Shown here: in pieces, positions 24,911 through 34,071 of the stretch
Layout of the letters: each line of letters begins with the position of its first letter
Numbering within the stretch: the stretch's first letter is position 1
NCBI RefSeq assembly: GCF_011355085.1
Contig: NZ_VXCP01000029.1
Coordinates: 1 to 64,000, forward strand
Reading direction: 5' to 3'
Origin: Pseudomonas akapageensis
GTDB lineage: Bacteria > Pseudomonadota > Gammaproteobacteria > Pseudomonadales > Pseudomonadaceae
DNA length: 64,000 nt
Notes under the pieces: model-generated
The model's input: only the letters and a program-made list of their open reading frames with translations
Databases searched by the model: none
Told to the model about the DNA's origin: nothing
Program-made: the position numbers and the translations under genes

Positions 24911-25330
24911 ATGATCAACACCATCGACAAAGTGCTTTACACCGGCAAGACCCACACCACCGGCGGCCGCGACGGCCAGTCGCGCAGCTCCGATGGACGC
25001 CTGGACATCAAGCTTTCCCCGCCAGGCTCCACCGGCACTGGCACCAACCCCGAACAGCTGCTGGCGGCGGGTTGGTCGGCCTGTTTCATCGGCGCGATCG
25101 GAAAGGCGGCTGCCAAATTGCAAGTGACCCTCCCCACCAACCTGGCCGTCGATACCGAAATAGACCTGGGCACCACCGACAATGCCTACTTCCTGCGGGC
25201 GCGCCTGAATGTCAGCCTCCCCGGGCTGGATCCTGCTGTCGCACGAGCCCTGGTCGATACCGCACACCAGACCTGCCCCTACTCCAAGGCGACTCGCGGC
25301 AATATTGACGTCGAAATCAATCTGGCGTGA
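24911..25330 (+). CDS. ohr: Organic hydroperoxide resistance protein (OsmC/Ohr)
   Basis: A 139-residue thiol peroxidase that reduces organic hydroperoxides. Both catalytic Cys are present (Cys58 in GWSACFIGAI and Cys122 in HQTCPYSKATRGN), with Arg20 and Glu48 of the active site. AGGAG precedes the ATG at 24911. No ohrR regulator is adjacent; the LysR-SDR pair to the left may share its induction. Confidence 0.92.
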   Translation: MINTIDKVLYTGKTHTTGGRDGQSRSSDGRLDIKLSPPGSTGTGTNPEQLLAAGWSACFIGAIGKAAAKLQVTLPTNLAVDTEIDLGTTDNAYFLRARLNVSLPGLDPAVARALVDTAHQTCPYSKATRGNIDVEINLA

Positions 25331-25407
25331 ACCCGGCACCCGGTGTGGCCTGCCTCTTGCGGCAGGCCACTCTGGCAGGCGCTCCCATCCCTGGCCGGGG
25401 TCAGACA

Positions 25408-26868
25408 TCAATCATCGATTGCTGCCGTTGCATTATCAGCGTGATAGCCGCCACCCAAAGCCTTGATCAGCGCTACCTCGCTTTCCAGACGCTGCCCCTG
25501 CAACAAGGCCAGACTGCTCTGCTCGGCCAGCAGCGGCAGATTCGCTTCCAGCGCTGCGACCCGGCCCAACAGGCCACGCCGGTAATGTGCCTCGGCGCTG
25601 TCGCGGTTGAAACGCATATTGCCGATGCGTGCCTGCTGTAGCGTCGCCTGCGCTTCCAGTCCCTGGAGCTTGCTACCGGCCACGGCGACATCCCGCACGG
25701 CGTCAAGCACCGCCTGGTTGTACTGCTGCACCAGACTGTTGCTCAGGCTGCGGGCGTCAGCCAGTTCGGCATTGAGGCGGCCTCCGTCGAAGATCGGCAG
25801 AGTCATCCCCGGAATCAGGTTGATCTGCCGGCTGCCGTGGTCCCACAGGTCACCCATGTGCAGGGCATCGGCACCGAAGAAAGCCTTGATGTCGAAACTC
25901 GGGTAAAAAGCCGCCTTGGCCGCATCGATGCTCGAATAGGACGACTGCACCAGCCAGCGCATTGCCTGCAAGTCCGGGCGACGCGCCAGCAATTCATAGC
26001 CCAGGCTCTGCGGCACCCCATAGGCATGCTCCGGCAGGGAGCGTGGTGCCAGTGGCAGCGATACTTCGGCGCCGACGCCGATCAACGCACGCATGGCTTC
26101 GCGCAGTTGCCGCGTCTGGCTGCGCAGAGCGGCGATCTGACGATCGATCAGTGCCTGGTTGCTCAGCGCCAGCTGCTTTTGTGGCTGCGACTCCAGCCCA
26201 CGCTGGATGAGTGCCTGATGCGCGGCCACCACTTCGGCCGCGATGGCCGACATGCGCTGCAGGTCGGCAAGCAGTTGCTGCGCAGTCTGGACCTGGAAAT
26301 ACAGCAGGGTCACACCGCTGGACACCTCCAGCTCGATCCAGGCTGCCTCGGCCTGACGCGCATTGCGCACACCCAGGGCTGCGTCCACCTGCGCTCGCTG
26401 GCGTCCCCAGAGATCGAGTTGATAGACGCCGCCAAGCCCCACCAGACCCTCGGTGTACCAGGGCCCGGTGAGGCCGAGGGCTGGCTCGTTGCGGGCGAAG
26501 GGGCCAAGAAAGCCATTGGCGGAGACATGCTCGCGGTTGACCAGGGCAATCAGCTCGACCTGCACGCCGGTCAGCGATTTTACTGTGTCCGCCTGGGCGC
26601 GGGCCTGGTCGATATGACTGCGGGCGATGGCGATGCTCGGCGCCTGGGCGAAGGCCATGTCGATCAACTGGTCGAGCTGCGGGTCCTGGTAACGTGTCCA
26701 CCAGCGCGCTTCGGGCCAACCTTCGCGGGCCAGGTGCAGATCATCGGCCAGGCGGATGTCGACCGGATCGCGCGGCTGCGTCAGGTCGCCCTCCTCGCGG
26801 ATCAGCGCGCAACCGCCGAGGGCCAGGATCAAGCCCGCTATCCCGCAAATACGGGTGCGGCCACTCAT
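25408..26868 (-). CDS. mdtP: Outer membrane efflux lipoprotein (NodT/MdtP-like)
   Basis: A 486-residue outer membrane channel of the TolC/NodT family. A lipobox (LALGGC, Cys at about 19) anchors it, and two repeated helical/beta segments end with YHRRGLLG-like and VALIKALGGG motifs. It is last of four genes ytcA-mdtN-mdtO-mdtP and overlaps mdtO by 4 bases. Length and order match the E. coli mdtNOP efflux system, which has been linked to sulphur-drug/acriflavine-type resistance; the substrate here is unknown. Confidence 0.88.
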   Translation of the reverse strand: MSGRTRICGIAGLILALGGCALIREEGDLTQPRDPVDIRLADDLHLAREGWPEARWWTRYQDPQLDQLIDMAFAQAPSIAIARSHIDQARAQADTVKSLTGVQVELIALVNREHVSANGFLGPFARNEPALGLTGPWYTEGLVGLGGVYQLDLWGRQRAQVDAALGVRNARQAEAAWIELEVSSGVTLLYFQVQTAQQLLADLQRMSAIAAEVVAAHQALIQRGLESQPQKQLALSNQALIDRQIAALRSQTRQLREAMRALIGVGAEVSLPLAPRSLPEHAYGVPQSLGYELLARRPDLQAMRWLVQSSYSSIDAAKAAFYPSFDIKAFFGADALHMGDLWDHGSRQINLIPGMTLPIFDGGRLNAELADARSLSNSLVQQYNQAVLDAVRDVAVAGSKLQGLEAQATLQQARIGNMRFNRDSAEAHYRRGLLGRVAALEANLPLLAEQSSLALLQGQRLESEVALIKALGGGYHADNATAAIDD

Positions 26869-28919
26869 GGGTGCTGCTCCGCGAGCGCGCCATACTCGAA
26901 GTGTTGCCAGTCCGGCAGCGAATCCAGCAGACGGTGCAGCTCCTGCAGGTTGCGCAACAGCGCGTCGCCACCCGCCCCAACCTCAGTTGATGGATCGAGT
27001 GGCGGAAGGCCACCAGGCACGACCGTCGGGTCCTGCAGACGTGCCGCGTAATTTTCCAGCCAGGCACCCAGCCGCGCCTGATGTTCGCCCAACCAGGCGC
27101 GCAGTGGCATTGGCAACTGGGCATCGAGCAACGCCCGGTAACGTTGCAGCTGGCCGGTGAGCAGGAGGATGTCCCGCGCCTTGGCCAGCAGCGTCTGGGT
27201 AAACAGCGTCAGTTGCTCATGCTCGCCCTGTTGCCAGCCGGGCTCCAGTGCCACCCGCGCGAGCATGGCCTGGCATTCGGCGAGCTGACTCCAGCTGCGC
27301 AGGCTCAGCCCGTGCAGCGGGTCTGCCGGCGCGGCTGGCACCTGCGCCGGTGCGCGCAACAATCCGGCGATGCTCTGCAGGGCTGCGGCCAGGCGCCGAC
27401 GCAGGCTGTCACCCTCGCTTTCCGGCCACATCAGACCATGCACCAAAGTGCTGACCAGCACACCGAGGACGATGCCGACCAGGCGATCGCGAATCTCCGT
27501 AAGGTCGATGCTCGGGCCGAACTGTTCGAGCAGGGCCAGGGCGAAGCAGAACGCGATCTGCAGGCCGGCATAGCTGATGCGCTCGGACCCCGCCGCTACC
27601 CAGGCCCCGAGGCCGATGACCGGCAGGCTCATGGCCAACAGCCCGACCAGCGTTTCGATGCCCGGGATGACAAAGACCATGCACAACAGCGCCAGGGTAC
27701 TCCCCACCAGGCACCCGCCGATGCGCAGCAGGCCCTTCTGGGTCGAAGCGCCGAGGCTCGGCAGGGCGAGGATCACGCAGGTCAGCATCACCGTATGGAT
27801 GCCCGGCCAGTCCACAGCGTTGTAGAACACATAGCAGAACATTGCGGCCAGCCAGCTCTTGAAGGCAAAACGCAGGTAGTTGGGATTGCTGAAGGCATCA
27901 CTCACCAACAGCGGCTCCTTAGCCCCGGCCCCCGCGTCTGGGGGGACGCGCTCGCTGGCGGCCAGTGCGCGCAGGGCATCGCGCATCTCCTCCAGCGCCG
28001 CAGGCGCCAGCGACCGCACAAGGGCCTCGCTGTGCAGGGGGGGCGTCTGCGACACGGCATCGGCATTGATGGCCGAGGCCAGGGCCGCACAATCCTGGCG
28101 CAACGCCATCAGTGCCTCGATGTCCGTTGCGGGCGCGTTCAGGGAATATACAGCGGCGTACAGTCGCGACACGCATGTGATCAATGCCAGATTCTGCACT
28201 TCCCGGGCGCGGTAGCCGGCATCGCGCATGCTGGCGAACTTCAGCAGCTTGTGCAGGCTGAGCACGCCCTGCTGCACCTCCGTCGGGCTGATCCCCGAGG
28301 CCTGCGCGCGCCCCTCGGCCAGCGCGGCCAGACGCGCCTGGACCTGCGTCAACTGCCGCAGCATGGCCTCGCGCAACTGCTGCTGTGGCTCCTGTGGCAG
28401 CAGCAAGGTGTTCACCAGCAAGGTCACCAGGATCGGATAGACCACAGCCATCCACACCCACAGGCAGGCGCGCAACAGCAGCTCGGGCTGCGCAGTGAGG
28501 TCCACCAGGCTCTGCACGTAAATGGTGACGATGGCCACCAGGAAGAACAACGGGCCAAGGCGCGTGGCGCGCATACCGAACATGCTGGCGAGGAACACCA
28601 CGCTGGTGCAGAGGATGCGCAGCAGCGGGTAACCATAGGTGAACTTGAGCAGGAGGATGGCGATACCGATCGCGAGGGTCGCACTAATGATGAACAGGGT
28701 ACCGGCCATCCTCGTCAGGACCACGTTGCTCTGGCTGACGAAGAACACCATGATCAGCGACAGCGCCAGCAATGGCACTTCCAGGCTCATCGAGACAACG
28801 ATGACCAGCGTACAGGCCACAAGATTGCGCAACAGCGCGTTACCGCGCCCGGGAAAGTCCGCCAGCTCCGCGCGGAGGAAGCGCCATAGACGGTCGGGCC
28901 AACTATCCACGGCAGTCAC
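26865..28919 (-). CDS. mdtO: FUSC-family inner membrane transport protein (MdtO-like)
   Basis: A 684-residue protein almost equal in length to E. coli MdtO. It has two blocks of about six hydrophobic helices (from about residue 30 and again from about 340) separated by cytoplasmic helices, the pattern of the aromatic acid exporter/FUSC family. It overlaps both neighbours by 4 bases, which indicates a single coupled operon. Confidence 0.88.
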   Translation of the reverse strand: MTAVDSWPDRLWRFLRAELADFPGRGNALLRNLVACTLVIVVSMSLEVPLLALSLIMVFFVSQSNVVLTRMAGTLFIISATLAIGIAILLLKFTYGYPLLRILCTSVVFLASMFGMRATRLGPLFFLVAIVTIYVQSLVDLTAQPELLLRACLWVWMAVVYPILVTLLVNTLLLPQEPQQQLREAMLRQLTQVQARLAALAEGRAQASGISPTEVQQGVLSLHKLLKFASMRDAGYRAREVQNLALITCVSRLYAAVYSLNAPATDIEALMALRQDCAALASAINADAVSQTPPLHSEALVRSLAPAALEEMRDALRALAASERVPPDAGAGAKEPLLVSDAFSNPNYLRFAFKSWLAAMFCYVFYNAVDWPGIHTVMLTCVILALPSLGASTQKGLLRIGGCLVGSTLALLCMVFVIPGIETLVGLLAMSLPVIGLGAWVAAGSERISYAGLQIAFCFALALLEQFGPSIDLTEIRDRLVGIVLGVLVSTLVHGLMWPESEGDSLRRRLAAALQSIAGLLRAPAQVPAAPADPLHGLSLRSWSQLAECQAMLARVALEPGWQQGEHEQLTLFTQTLLAKARDILLLTGQLQRYRALLDAQLPMPLRAWLGEHQARLGAWLENYAARLQDPTVVPGGLPPLDPSTEVGAGGDALLRNLQELHRLLDSLPDWQHFEYGALAEQHP

Positions 28920-29968
28920 TGTGGCTCGCCTTCGTCGCTGTCGGCGTGGATCACCGCCACCGCCGATGCGCCGATGCGGAACAACTGCGGGTCGGGCTGA
29001 TCGACGCGGATGCGCACCGGGAAGCGCTGCGCCACCCGCACCCAGTTGATGGTTCGCGCGACCCTCGGCAGACCGCTGACCTGGGCACCGCCATCGTCGG
29101 GGAAGACGCCGAAGCCAATGGAGTCTACGGTACCGCTGAAAGCGCGCCCGCTGTCGCTCATCAGATAGAGCGTGCTGCGGCTGCCGGTGTGGATGTTGTC
29201 CAGCTCGGTCTCGCGAAAATTCGCCACCACGTACCAGCGCCGCGTATCGATCAGACTGAACAGAGGATGCCCGGCGGCGGCAAACTGGCCGTCGGAAGTC
29301 GTCAGGCCGACGATGCGTCCGTCGAAGGGCGCGCGCACAACACTGTGCTCCAGGTCCAGTTCGGCGCGGGCGATTTGTGCCTGGATCACTGCACGCCTGG
29401 CCACCAGAGCGTCAACCCCACTGACCGCGGCAGCGGCCTGTTTGGCCTGTAGTTGTGCTGCGTTCAGCTCGGCACGGGTGCTCCTGGCGGCGGTACGCGC
29501 CTGGTCCACCTGCTCCTCGGAGACATAACCGGGCGCCAGCAGCGGCTCCATGCGTCGCAGGGTGTCCGCGGTCTGAGCGGAAGTGGCCTTGGCGCGCTCG
29601 AGGCTGGCCTTCACTGCGTCAGAGTTGAACTGTTGGGCGTCGACCTGGCGCTGGCTGAGGATAATTTCCTGGTTCAGCGCGTGCAATGACGCCTGGGCCT
29701 GGTCCAGGACGTCCTGGTAGGGCCGTGCATCGATGCGCAGGAGCACATCCCCCTGCTTCACCTGCTGGTTCTCGTGCACCGGCAGCTCGACGATACTGCC
29801 GCTCACCTCGGGGGTGACATTTATGGTGTCGGCGTAGGCATAGGCGTCATCGGTGCGCGGAGCGTTGTCGAGACGCCAGATCACCCACACCAGCAGTACC
29901 AGAGTCAGCCCCAGCAGCACCAGGATCAGGACGCGCCGGGGCGGCGTCTTCACAGCATTCTCGCTCAT
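28916..29968 (-). CDS. mdtN: HlyD-family membrane fusion protein (MdtN-like)
   Basis: A 350-residue periplasmic adaptor with one N-terminal membrane anchor (LILVLLGLTLVLLVWVIW). The TDDAYAYADTINVTPEVSG motif and PVHENQQVKQGDVLLRID are EmrA/MdtN-type lipoyl-half signatures, followed by a coiled-coil hairpin and VRAPFDGRIVGL. It links the FUSC protein with the outer membrane channel. Confidence 0.9.
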   Translation of the reverse strand: MSENAVKTPPRRVLILVLLGLTLVLLVWVIWRLDNAPRTDDAYAYADTINVTPEVSGSIVELPVHENQQVKQGDVLLRIDARPYQDVLDQAQASLHALNQEIILSQRQVDAQQFNSDAVKASLERAKATSAQTADTLRRMEPLLAPGYVSEEQVDQARTAARSTRAELNAAQLQAKQAAAAVSGVDALVARRAVIQAQIARAELDLEHSVVRAPFDGRIVGLTTSDGQFAAAGHPLFSLIDTRRWYVVANFRETELDNIHTGSRSTLYLMSDSGRAFSGTVDSIGFGVFPDDGGAQVSGLPRVARTINWVRVAQRFPVRIRVDQPDPQLFRIGASAVAVIHADSDEGEPQ

Positions 29969-29984
29969 GGTGGGCGACTCCCGG

Positions 29985-30266
29985 TCAGGCCTGGAAGAAC
30001 AGCAGCCAGGCGCTCAGGGCAAACAGCGCGGTCAGCACGGGGTAAGCCAGCGCCGGTGGCCCCAGCCAGGCCCCAAAACCGCGCCGAATCAGCAACGTAT
30101 GGACAAGCAAGGCCAGCAGCACGGCACCGAGGATGCAGAACAGCCAGTCGGGGAAATAGGCCCCCAGCACGGGCACCGATGGCGCGTTGGAACAGGCCGG
30201 GAGTGCCAGAGTCAGCAGAACAAGGCTCCCCCGCCAAGTTCTGGCGTCCCTCCCCTTGCGGCTCAT
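29985..30266 (-). CDS. ytcA: YtcA-family small membrane lipoprotein
   Basis: A 93-residue protein with a lipobox-like LALPACSNAP and two hydrophobic helices (WLFCILGAVLLALLVHTLLI and YPVLTALFALSAWLLFF). In E. coli ytcA also stands at the mdtNOP operon. GGAGGG lies 5 bases before the ATG at 30266. Function is unknown, presumably accessory to the efflux complex. Confidence 0.8.
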   Translation of the reverse strand: MSRKGRDARTWRGSLVLLTLALPACSNAPSVPVLGAYFPDWLFCILGAVLLALLVHTLLIRRGFGAWLGPPALAYPVLTALFALSAWLLFFQA

Positions 30267-30354
30267 CAAGACCCTCCATCAAAGGGAAAACCGTGCTTGA
30301 ACAGTCTCAGGCTCGATTCACGTGATTCCTTTATAGCCCACAAAAGCAGGAAGT

Positions 30355-31782
30355 TCATGGCCGCCGCTTTAGCCACCATTGCAGAAACCCGGTCTTTTTG
30401 ATTGGGGATGGCTTGGGCGTCAACAACGAGTCGCTGAGTTGACTGCGTTGATGGCGCAGATTGGAGATGGCCGCTAAAACCTCCACGTGTTGTTCCAGAT
30501 AGCCTTTGATGATGTCCTTATCGATGCGATAGATCTTGCAGGGCGTCAGCGCCGTGAACCGGGCCAGCGAGGGAGCCTCGGCAGCCACGCCTTCTTCTCC
30601 GAAGATATCACCGGGTCCCAGACGGCCGGCCTCGAGCGTGTCGCCCTGTTCGAGAACCGTTGCGCGGACCACACCTGTACCAATCACTAAAAGGCCGCCA
30701 GCGATCTCGCCATAATCAAGCACAACCTGGCCCGCGGAATAAGCCAGCGGTGACATATGTTGGCTGAGGCTTTCCTTTTCTGCGGTACTGAGGTCCCGAA
30801 AAACCTTCATTTCCTCCAGCAGCAAGCGTGACGACTGGTGCCGGGTTACGGGCTCGCTGGTAAAGTCGATCCCGGATGCTTCCAGATGGCGATGGGCCAG
30901 GTCATACATCAGGTTGCGGATTTCGGCCTTGTTCTCCCCGGCGCGCACGAAGCCGATGGCCTCATATTGCATTGATTCCAGATCCGAGCCTTTGATGGTT
31001 ACCTTGGGCTTGGGGTTGGGCAGCAAGGCGCCGATCCCCTGCATAGCCTTTTCCAGAGCGTCCAGTACCAGGCGCGGTCGTACCTGGACAGGCACGCTCA
31101 AATGGATGGTCACGCCATTGATATCAATGGGCCGGCTGAAATTGTGCACCTTGGTTTTGGCGGCCAACGAGTTGGGAATCACCACTGTGCTGCCCTGACT
31201 GGTGAGCAGATGCGTTGCCCGCCAATCGATCTCGATCACCTTGCCTTCGGTATCTTCGATGCTGACCCAGTCATCCAGTAGATAGGGTTTGGTGATGTTC
31301 AGCACAATGCCCGAAAACACATCGCTGAGGGTGCTCTGCAGCGCCAGGCCGATGACGATGGCCATGATCCCCGAAGTGGCCAGCAATCCCTTGACCGGAA
31401 GATCCAATACATAGGTTGCCGCTGCCACTATCGCAACCAGAAAGATCAAGGCCCCCAGCACATCCTGAAACAGCCGGCCGGCGTGGCCTATGCGCGGCAT
31501 GAGCAGGCTGATGACCACTGTCAGTGTACGTGCACCGAACAGCCACCAGATGATCTCCAGTATGGTGGCTACCAGGTTCTGGGTGTCGTCCGTGAAGGGT
31601 GGCGGATTCGTCGGCCCCATGCCCGCCTGGAAAATCACCGCGCTGTAAAGCACGAACAACAATAGACGGGTCGATGCACTCCAGATTTGACGGCTGGCAG
31701 GAATCATCCGCCACGCCAGCACGTCGAGCAGCAGCAAGACCACACTGATGACAAGCGGATGGTTCTGGACGAATGGGGGCAT
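30355..31782 (-). CDS. MscS-family channel with cyclic nucleotide-binding domain
   Basis: A protein of 475 residues. About four N-terminal helices are followed by the MscS pore and beta domain (GIMAIVIGLALQSTLSDVFSGI, then DWVSIEDTEGKVIEIDWRAT and VVIPNSLAA). A C-terminal cyclic nucleotide-binding fold follows (GEIAGGLLVIGTGVVRATV, then GPGDIFGEEG). The family is a ligand- or tension-gated ion channel in the inner membrane, such as cyanobacterial/Caulobacter bCNG channels. I used the ATG at 31782 (MPPFVQNH); an upstream start at 31857 adds 25 weakly supported residues. Confidence 0.9.
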   Translation of the reverse strand: MPPFVQNHPLVISVVLLLLDVLAWRMIPASRQIWSASTRLLLFVLYSAVIFQAGMGPTNPPPFTDDTQNLVATILEIIWWLFGARTLTVVISLLMPRIGHAGRLFQDVLGALIFLVAIVAAATYVLDLPVKGLLATSGIMAIVIGLALQSTLSDVFSGIVLNITKPYLLDDWVSIEDTEGKVIEIDWRATHLLTSQGSTVVIPNSLAAKTKVHNFSRPIDINGVTIHLSVPVQVRPRLVLDALEKAMQGIGALLPNPKPKVTIKGSDLESMQYEAIGFVRAGENKAEIRNLMYDLAHRHLEASGIDFTSEPVTRHQSSRLLLEEMKVFRDLSTAEKESLSQHMSPLAYSAGQVVLDYGEIAGGLLVIGTGVVRATVLEQGDTLEAGRLGPGDIFGEEGVAAEAPSLARFTALTPCKIYRIDKDIIKGYLEQHVEVLAAISNLRHQRSQLSDSLLTPKPSPIKKTGFLQWWLKRRP

Positions 31783-32006
31783 GGGCACATTTTCCGCAAA
31801 GCGTCTCGCCGCCCCGCGACAGGCACGCGTCACGCCGTCGATTGGAAGCGCCGCCATGGCGCAGGCAATGCAGCCAGACCTGGCGCTTTGTGCTCTGATC
31901 GCTCCTGCGTGGGGGGTTCATCGAATAGACGTTATTGAGCCTAGCAGAAGCCATTGGTATTGCTGCTCATGGGCTTGGGCTAGAGCACGCAGATAGCCCC
32001 CGAGCG

Positions 32007-32420
32007 TCACTGCCGGGTCTTCACGGTAATGAACATTTTGATGCGATCGTGGATTTCCTGTACAGCATGACGGAAGGGATCATGCCTTTCACTGGTCACC
32101 GGATCTTCGAAACTCCATGCGATCACCTCGTCCGAGGTGGGCATCCGTGCAGCTTCCTCGGACGACTTGTCACAAAGCGTAATCACATAATGGAATGGCT
32201 GGCCCTCGAACTCATCCATGCCTTTACTGCATAGTCCCGTGGTGTCGATGCCGATGTGATCGAGAGACTCCAGCGCGCGGGGGTCGACCTCACCGGCCTC
32301 AAGGCCGGCGCTGAAGGCTTCGAAGTGCTCGGAGTCCGTGTGTTTCAGCAGTGCTTCGGCGATCAGCGAACGGGCGTCATTTTTTGCACAAACAAACAAA
32401 ACCCGGAATTTGTCAGGCAT
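32007..32420 (-). CDS. Low-molecular-weight phosphatase/arsenate reductase family protein
   Basis: A 137-residue ArsC/LMW-PTP-type protein. The P-loop CAKNDAR (Cys11 to Arg17) fits C-x5-R, and SFEDPV provides the general-acid Asp. The GLCSKGMDEF segment and Cys in ITLCDKSSEE match thioredoxin-coupled arsenate reductases, whose resolving Cys lie there. No arsR or arsB is adjacent, so arsenate as substrate is likely but not shown. Confidence 0.8.
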   Translation of the reverse strand: MPDKFRVLFVCAKNDARSLIAEALLKHTDSEHFEAFSAGLEAGEVDPRALESLDHIGIDTTGLCSKGMDEFEGQPFHYVITLCDKSSEEAARMPTSDEVIAWSFEDPVTSERHDPFRHAVQEIHDRIKMFITVKTRQ

Positions 32421-32541
32421 AACCTGCTCCCCGTATTGGTTTGATTAACACGCCTTTTTATAACAGCAGTGTTTTATGACGATTCGGTTTCAACTCCATG
32501 GATCGCACTGGGTCATGTCGAAGGGACTCCTGCCTGGGCGC

Positions 32542-32955
32542 TCACTTGTCCAGCACAACGAGCGGCTTGCCCTGCTCGACGATATAGGTGGCGAGCTCCG
32601 CCGCGTTGCCGCTGCCGACGTTCGTCACCTCGTGCTTGGCTCCGGCGGGAATGAACAGAACCTGCCCGGGCTTGAGCGTCACCGGCGGCTGGCCCTCGAT
32701 CCGATACTCCATTTCGCCTTCGATTGCATAGACGATCTCTTCGCCCGGGTGGTTGTGTTTGGGCGCCACTACCCCGGGGGCGATATCGACGCGCACCTGG
32801 ACCACCTCGCGTCCGGGGACGGACAGCGCGTGCCGCTGCAGATCGGTGCGGGTGACGCCCGCCATCTGCGCATTTTGCGCGTAGGACGGGGAAGCGAACG
32901 CGAACAGGCTGACCAGCACTGCGCTGGTGGATGCGATAGCGAGACAGGTTTTCAT
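32542..32955 (-). CDS. Secreted cupin-domain protein
   Basis: A 137-residue single-domain cupin with a signal peptide (cleaved after PSYA, about residue 25). Metal ligands are seen in HNHPGEEIVYAIEG (motif 1) and PAGAKHEVTN (motif 2). GGGAG precedes the ATG at 32955. Exported small cupins of this type are common beside oxidoreductase genes; function is unknown. Confidence 0.85.
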   Translation of the reverse strand: MKTCLAIASTSAVLVSLFAFASPSYAQNAQMAGVTRTDLQRHALSVPGREVVQVRVDIAPGVVAPKHNHPGEEIVYAIEGEMEYRIEGQPPVTLKPGQVLFIPAGAKHEVTNVGSGNAAELATYIVEQGKPLVVLDK

Positions 32956-33224
32956 GACGGACTCCCGAAGGCTTCGAGCCGGACGCGCCGGCGATGGGGG
33001 TATTTGAGCGGGTGCCTGTGTCGGCAATGTGTCGGGTGGTGGGTGATTTGTATGCCCCTGTGTCTCTGTTCTGGTGGGATACAGGGGCGTACAAAGAGAT
33101 CCTGCGCCCGCTGACGCGCGCGAGCCGTCATATCCCCGTGAATAGTCCAGTCGGACGAAGAGCGTGCTTTCAGTCCGTTCATATGATGACCCTGCGAACG
33201 AATCACTCTCACAGGGGCATATCA
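32956..33224. promoter_or_regulatory. Cupin/SDR divergent region with inverted repeat
   Basis: About 270 bases between divergent cupin and SDR genes. TTTGTATGCCCCTGT (33047-33061) and ACAGGGGCGTACAAA (33081-33095) are inverted with one mismatch over 15 bases, separated by 19 bases. This may be an operator for a dimeric regulator. Confidence 0.5.
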
Positions 33225-34016
33225 ATGCTAATGCGAAACAAGGTTGTGGTGGTGTCGGGTATTGGTCCGGGGCTGGGGGTCAAGCTTGCGATCCATGCCG
33301 CACAGGAAGGCGCACACGCGGTCGTGCTCGGCGCACGGACTGCGGCGAAACTGGATGAGGCAGAACGGCGCATCCTCGAACTGGGCACCGACTGCCAGGT
33401 GCTGAAGGTGGTGACCGACATTACCGACAAGGCCCAGTGCAAACACCTGGCGGACCAGGCCATCGCCCGCTTCGGCCGGATCGACGCCCTGGTCAACAGC
33501 GCCTTTGTCCATGGCAATTTCCCCGAGCAGGTCGAGGGCGCCGATCTGGATGTCTGGCGCGAGGTCTTCGACACCAACGTGATCGGCACCATGAACCTGA
33601 CCCAGGAAGTCGTGCCACACATGAAAAAGCAGGGCTTCGGCGCGATCGTCATGATCAACACCCAGGCCACGCGCAAACCCTTTCCTGGCGAATCCGGCTA
33701 TGCCGCCTCCAAAGGCGCGCTCGCGGTGGCCGTCAAATACCTGGCCAGGGAACTGGGGCAATACGGTATTCGCGCCAACAGCGTCTATATGGGCTGGATG
33801 TGGGGCGCGCCGGTGCAGGGCTATGTCGAGCATGCCGCGGCCGAGCACAACGTGCCGCAAGCGCAGATCATCGCGCCGATCACCGCCAACATCGCGCTCG
33901 GACGCATGCCGACCGACGACGACTGCGCCAGGGCGGCGTTGTTCCTGGTGTCCGACTACGCCAACGCCATCACTGGCGCGGCACTCGACGCCAATGGCGG
34001 CGACTTCATGCCTTGA
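33225..34016 (+). CDS. SDR family oxidoreductase
   Basis: A 263-residue short-chain dehydrogenase. The glycine motif is SGIGPGLG, the catalytic YAASK follows the NTQAT Ser/Thr strand, and the C-terminus is ALDANGGDFMP. AGGGG precedes the ATG at 33225. It is followed 55 bases later by the flavoprotein gene and probably starts that transcript. Confidence 0.9.
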   Translation: MLMRNKVVVVSGIGPGLGVKLAIHAAQEGAHAVVLGARTAAKLDEAERRILELGTDCQVLKVVTDITDKAQCKHLADQAIARFGRIDALVNSAFVHGNFPEQVEGADLDVWREVFDTNVIGTMNLTQEVVPHMKKQGFGAIVMINTQATRKPFPGESGYAASKGALAVAVKYLARELGQYGIRANSVYMGWMWGAPVQGYVEHAAAEHNVPQAQIIAPITANIALGRMPTDDDCARAALFLVSDYANAITGAALDANGGDFMP

Positions 34017-34071
34017 CCGCCCCGGTTCAGCGGAATGTTGCCTGAAAATTACAAGAAAAAGGACGGTATAC

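Noticed and set aside
27081-28889. 602-codon plus-strand frame opposite mdtO
   Set aside because: Composition (Gln, His, Ala repeats) and perfect overlap with an evident FUSC membrane protein mark it as a GC-rich shadow.
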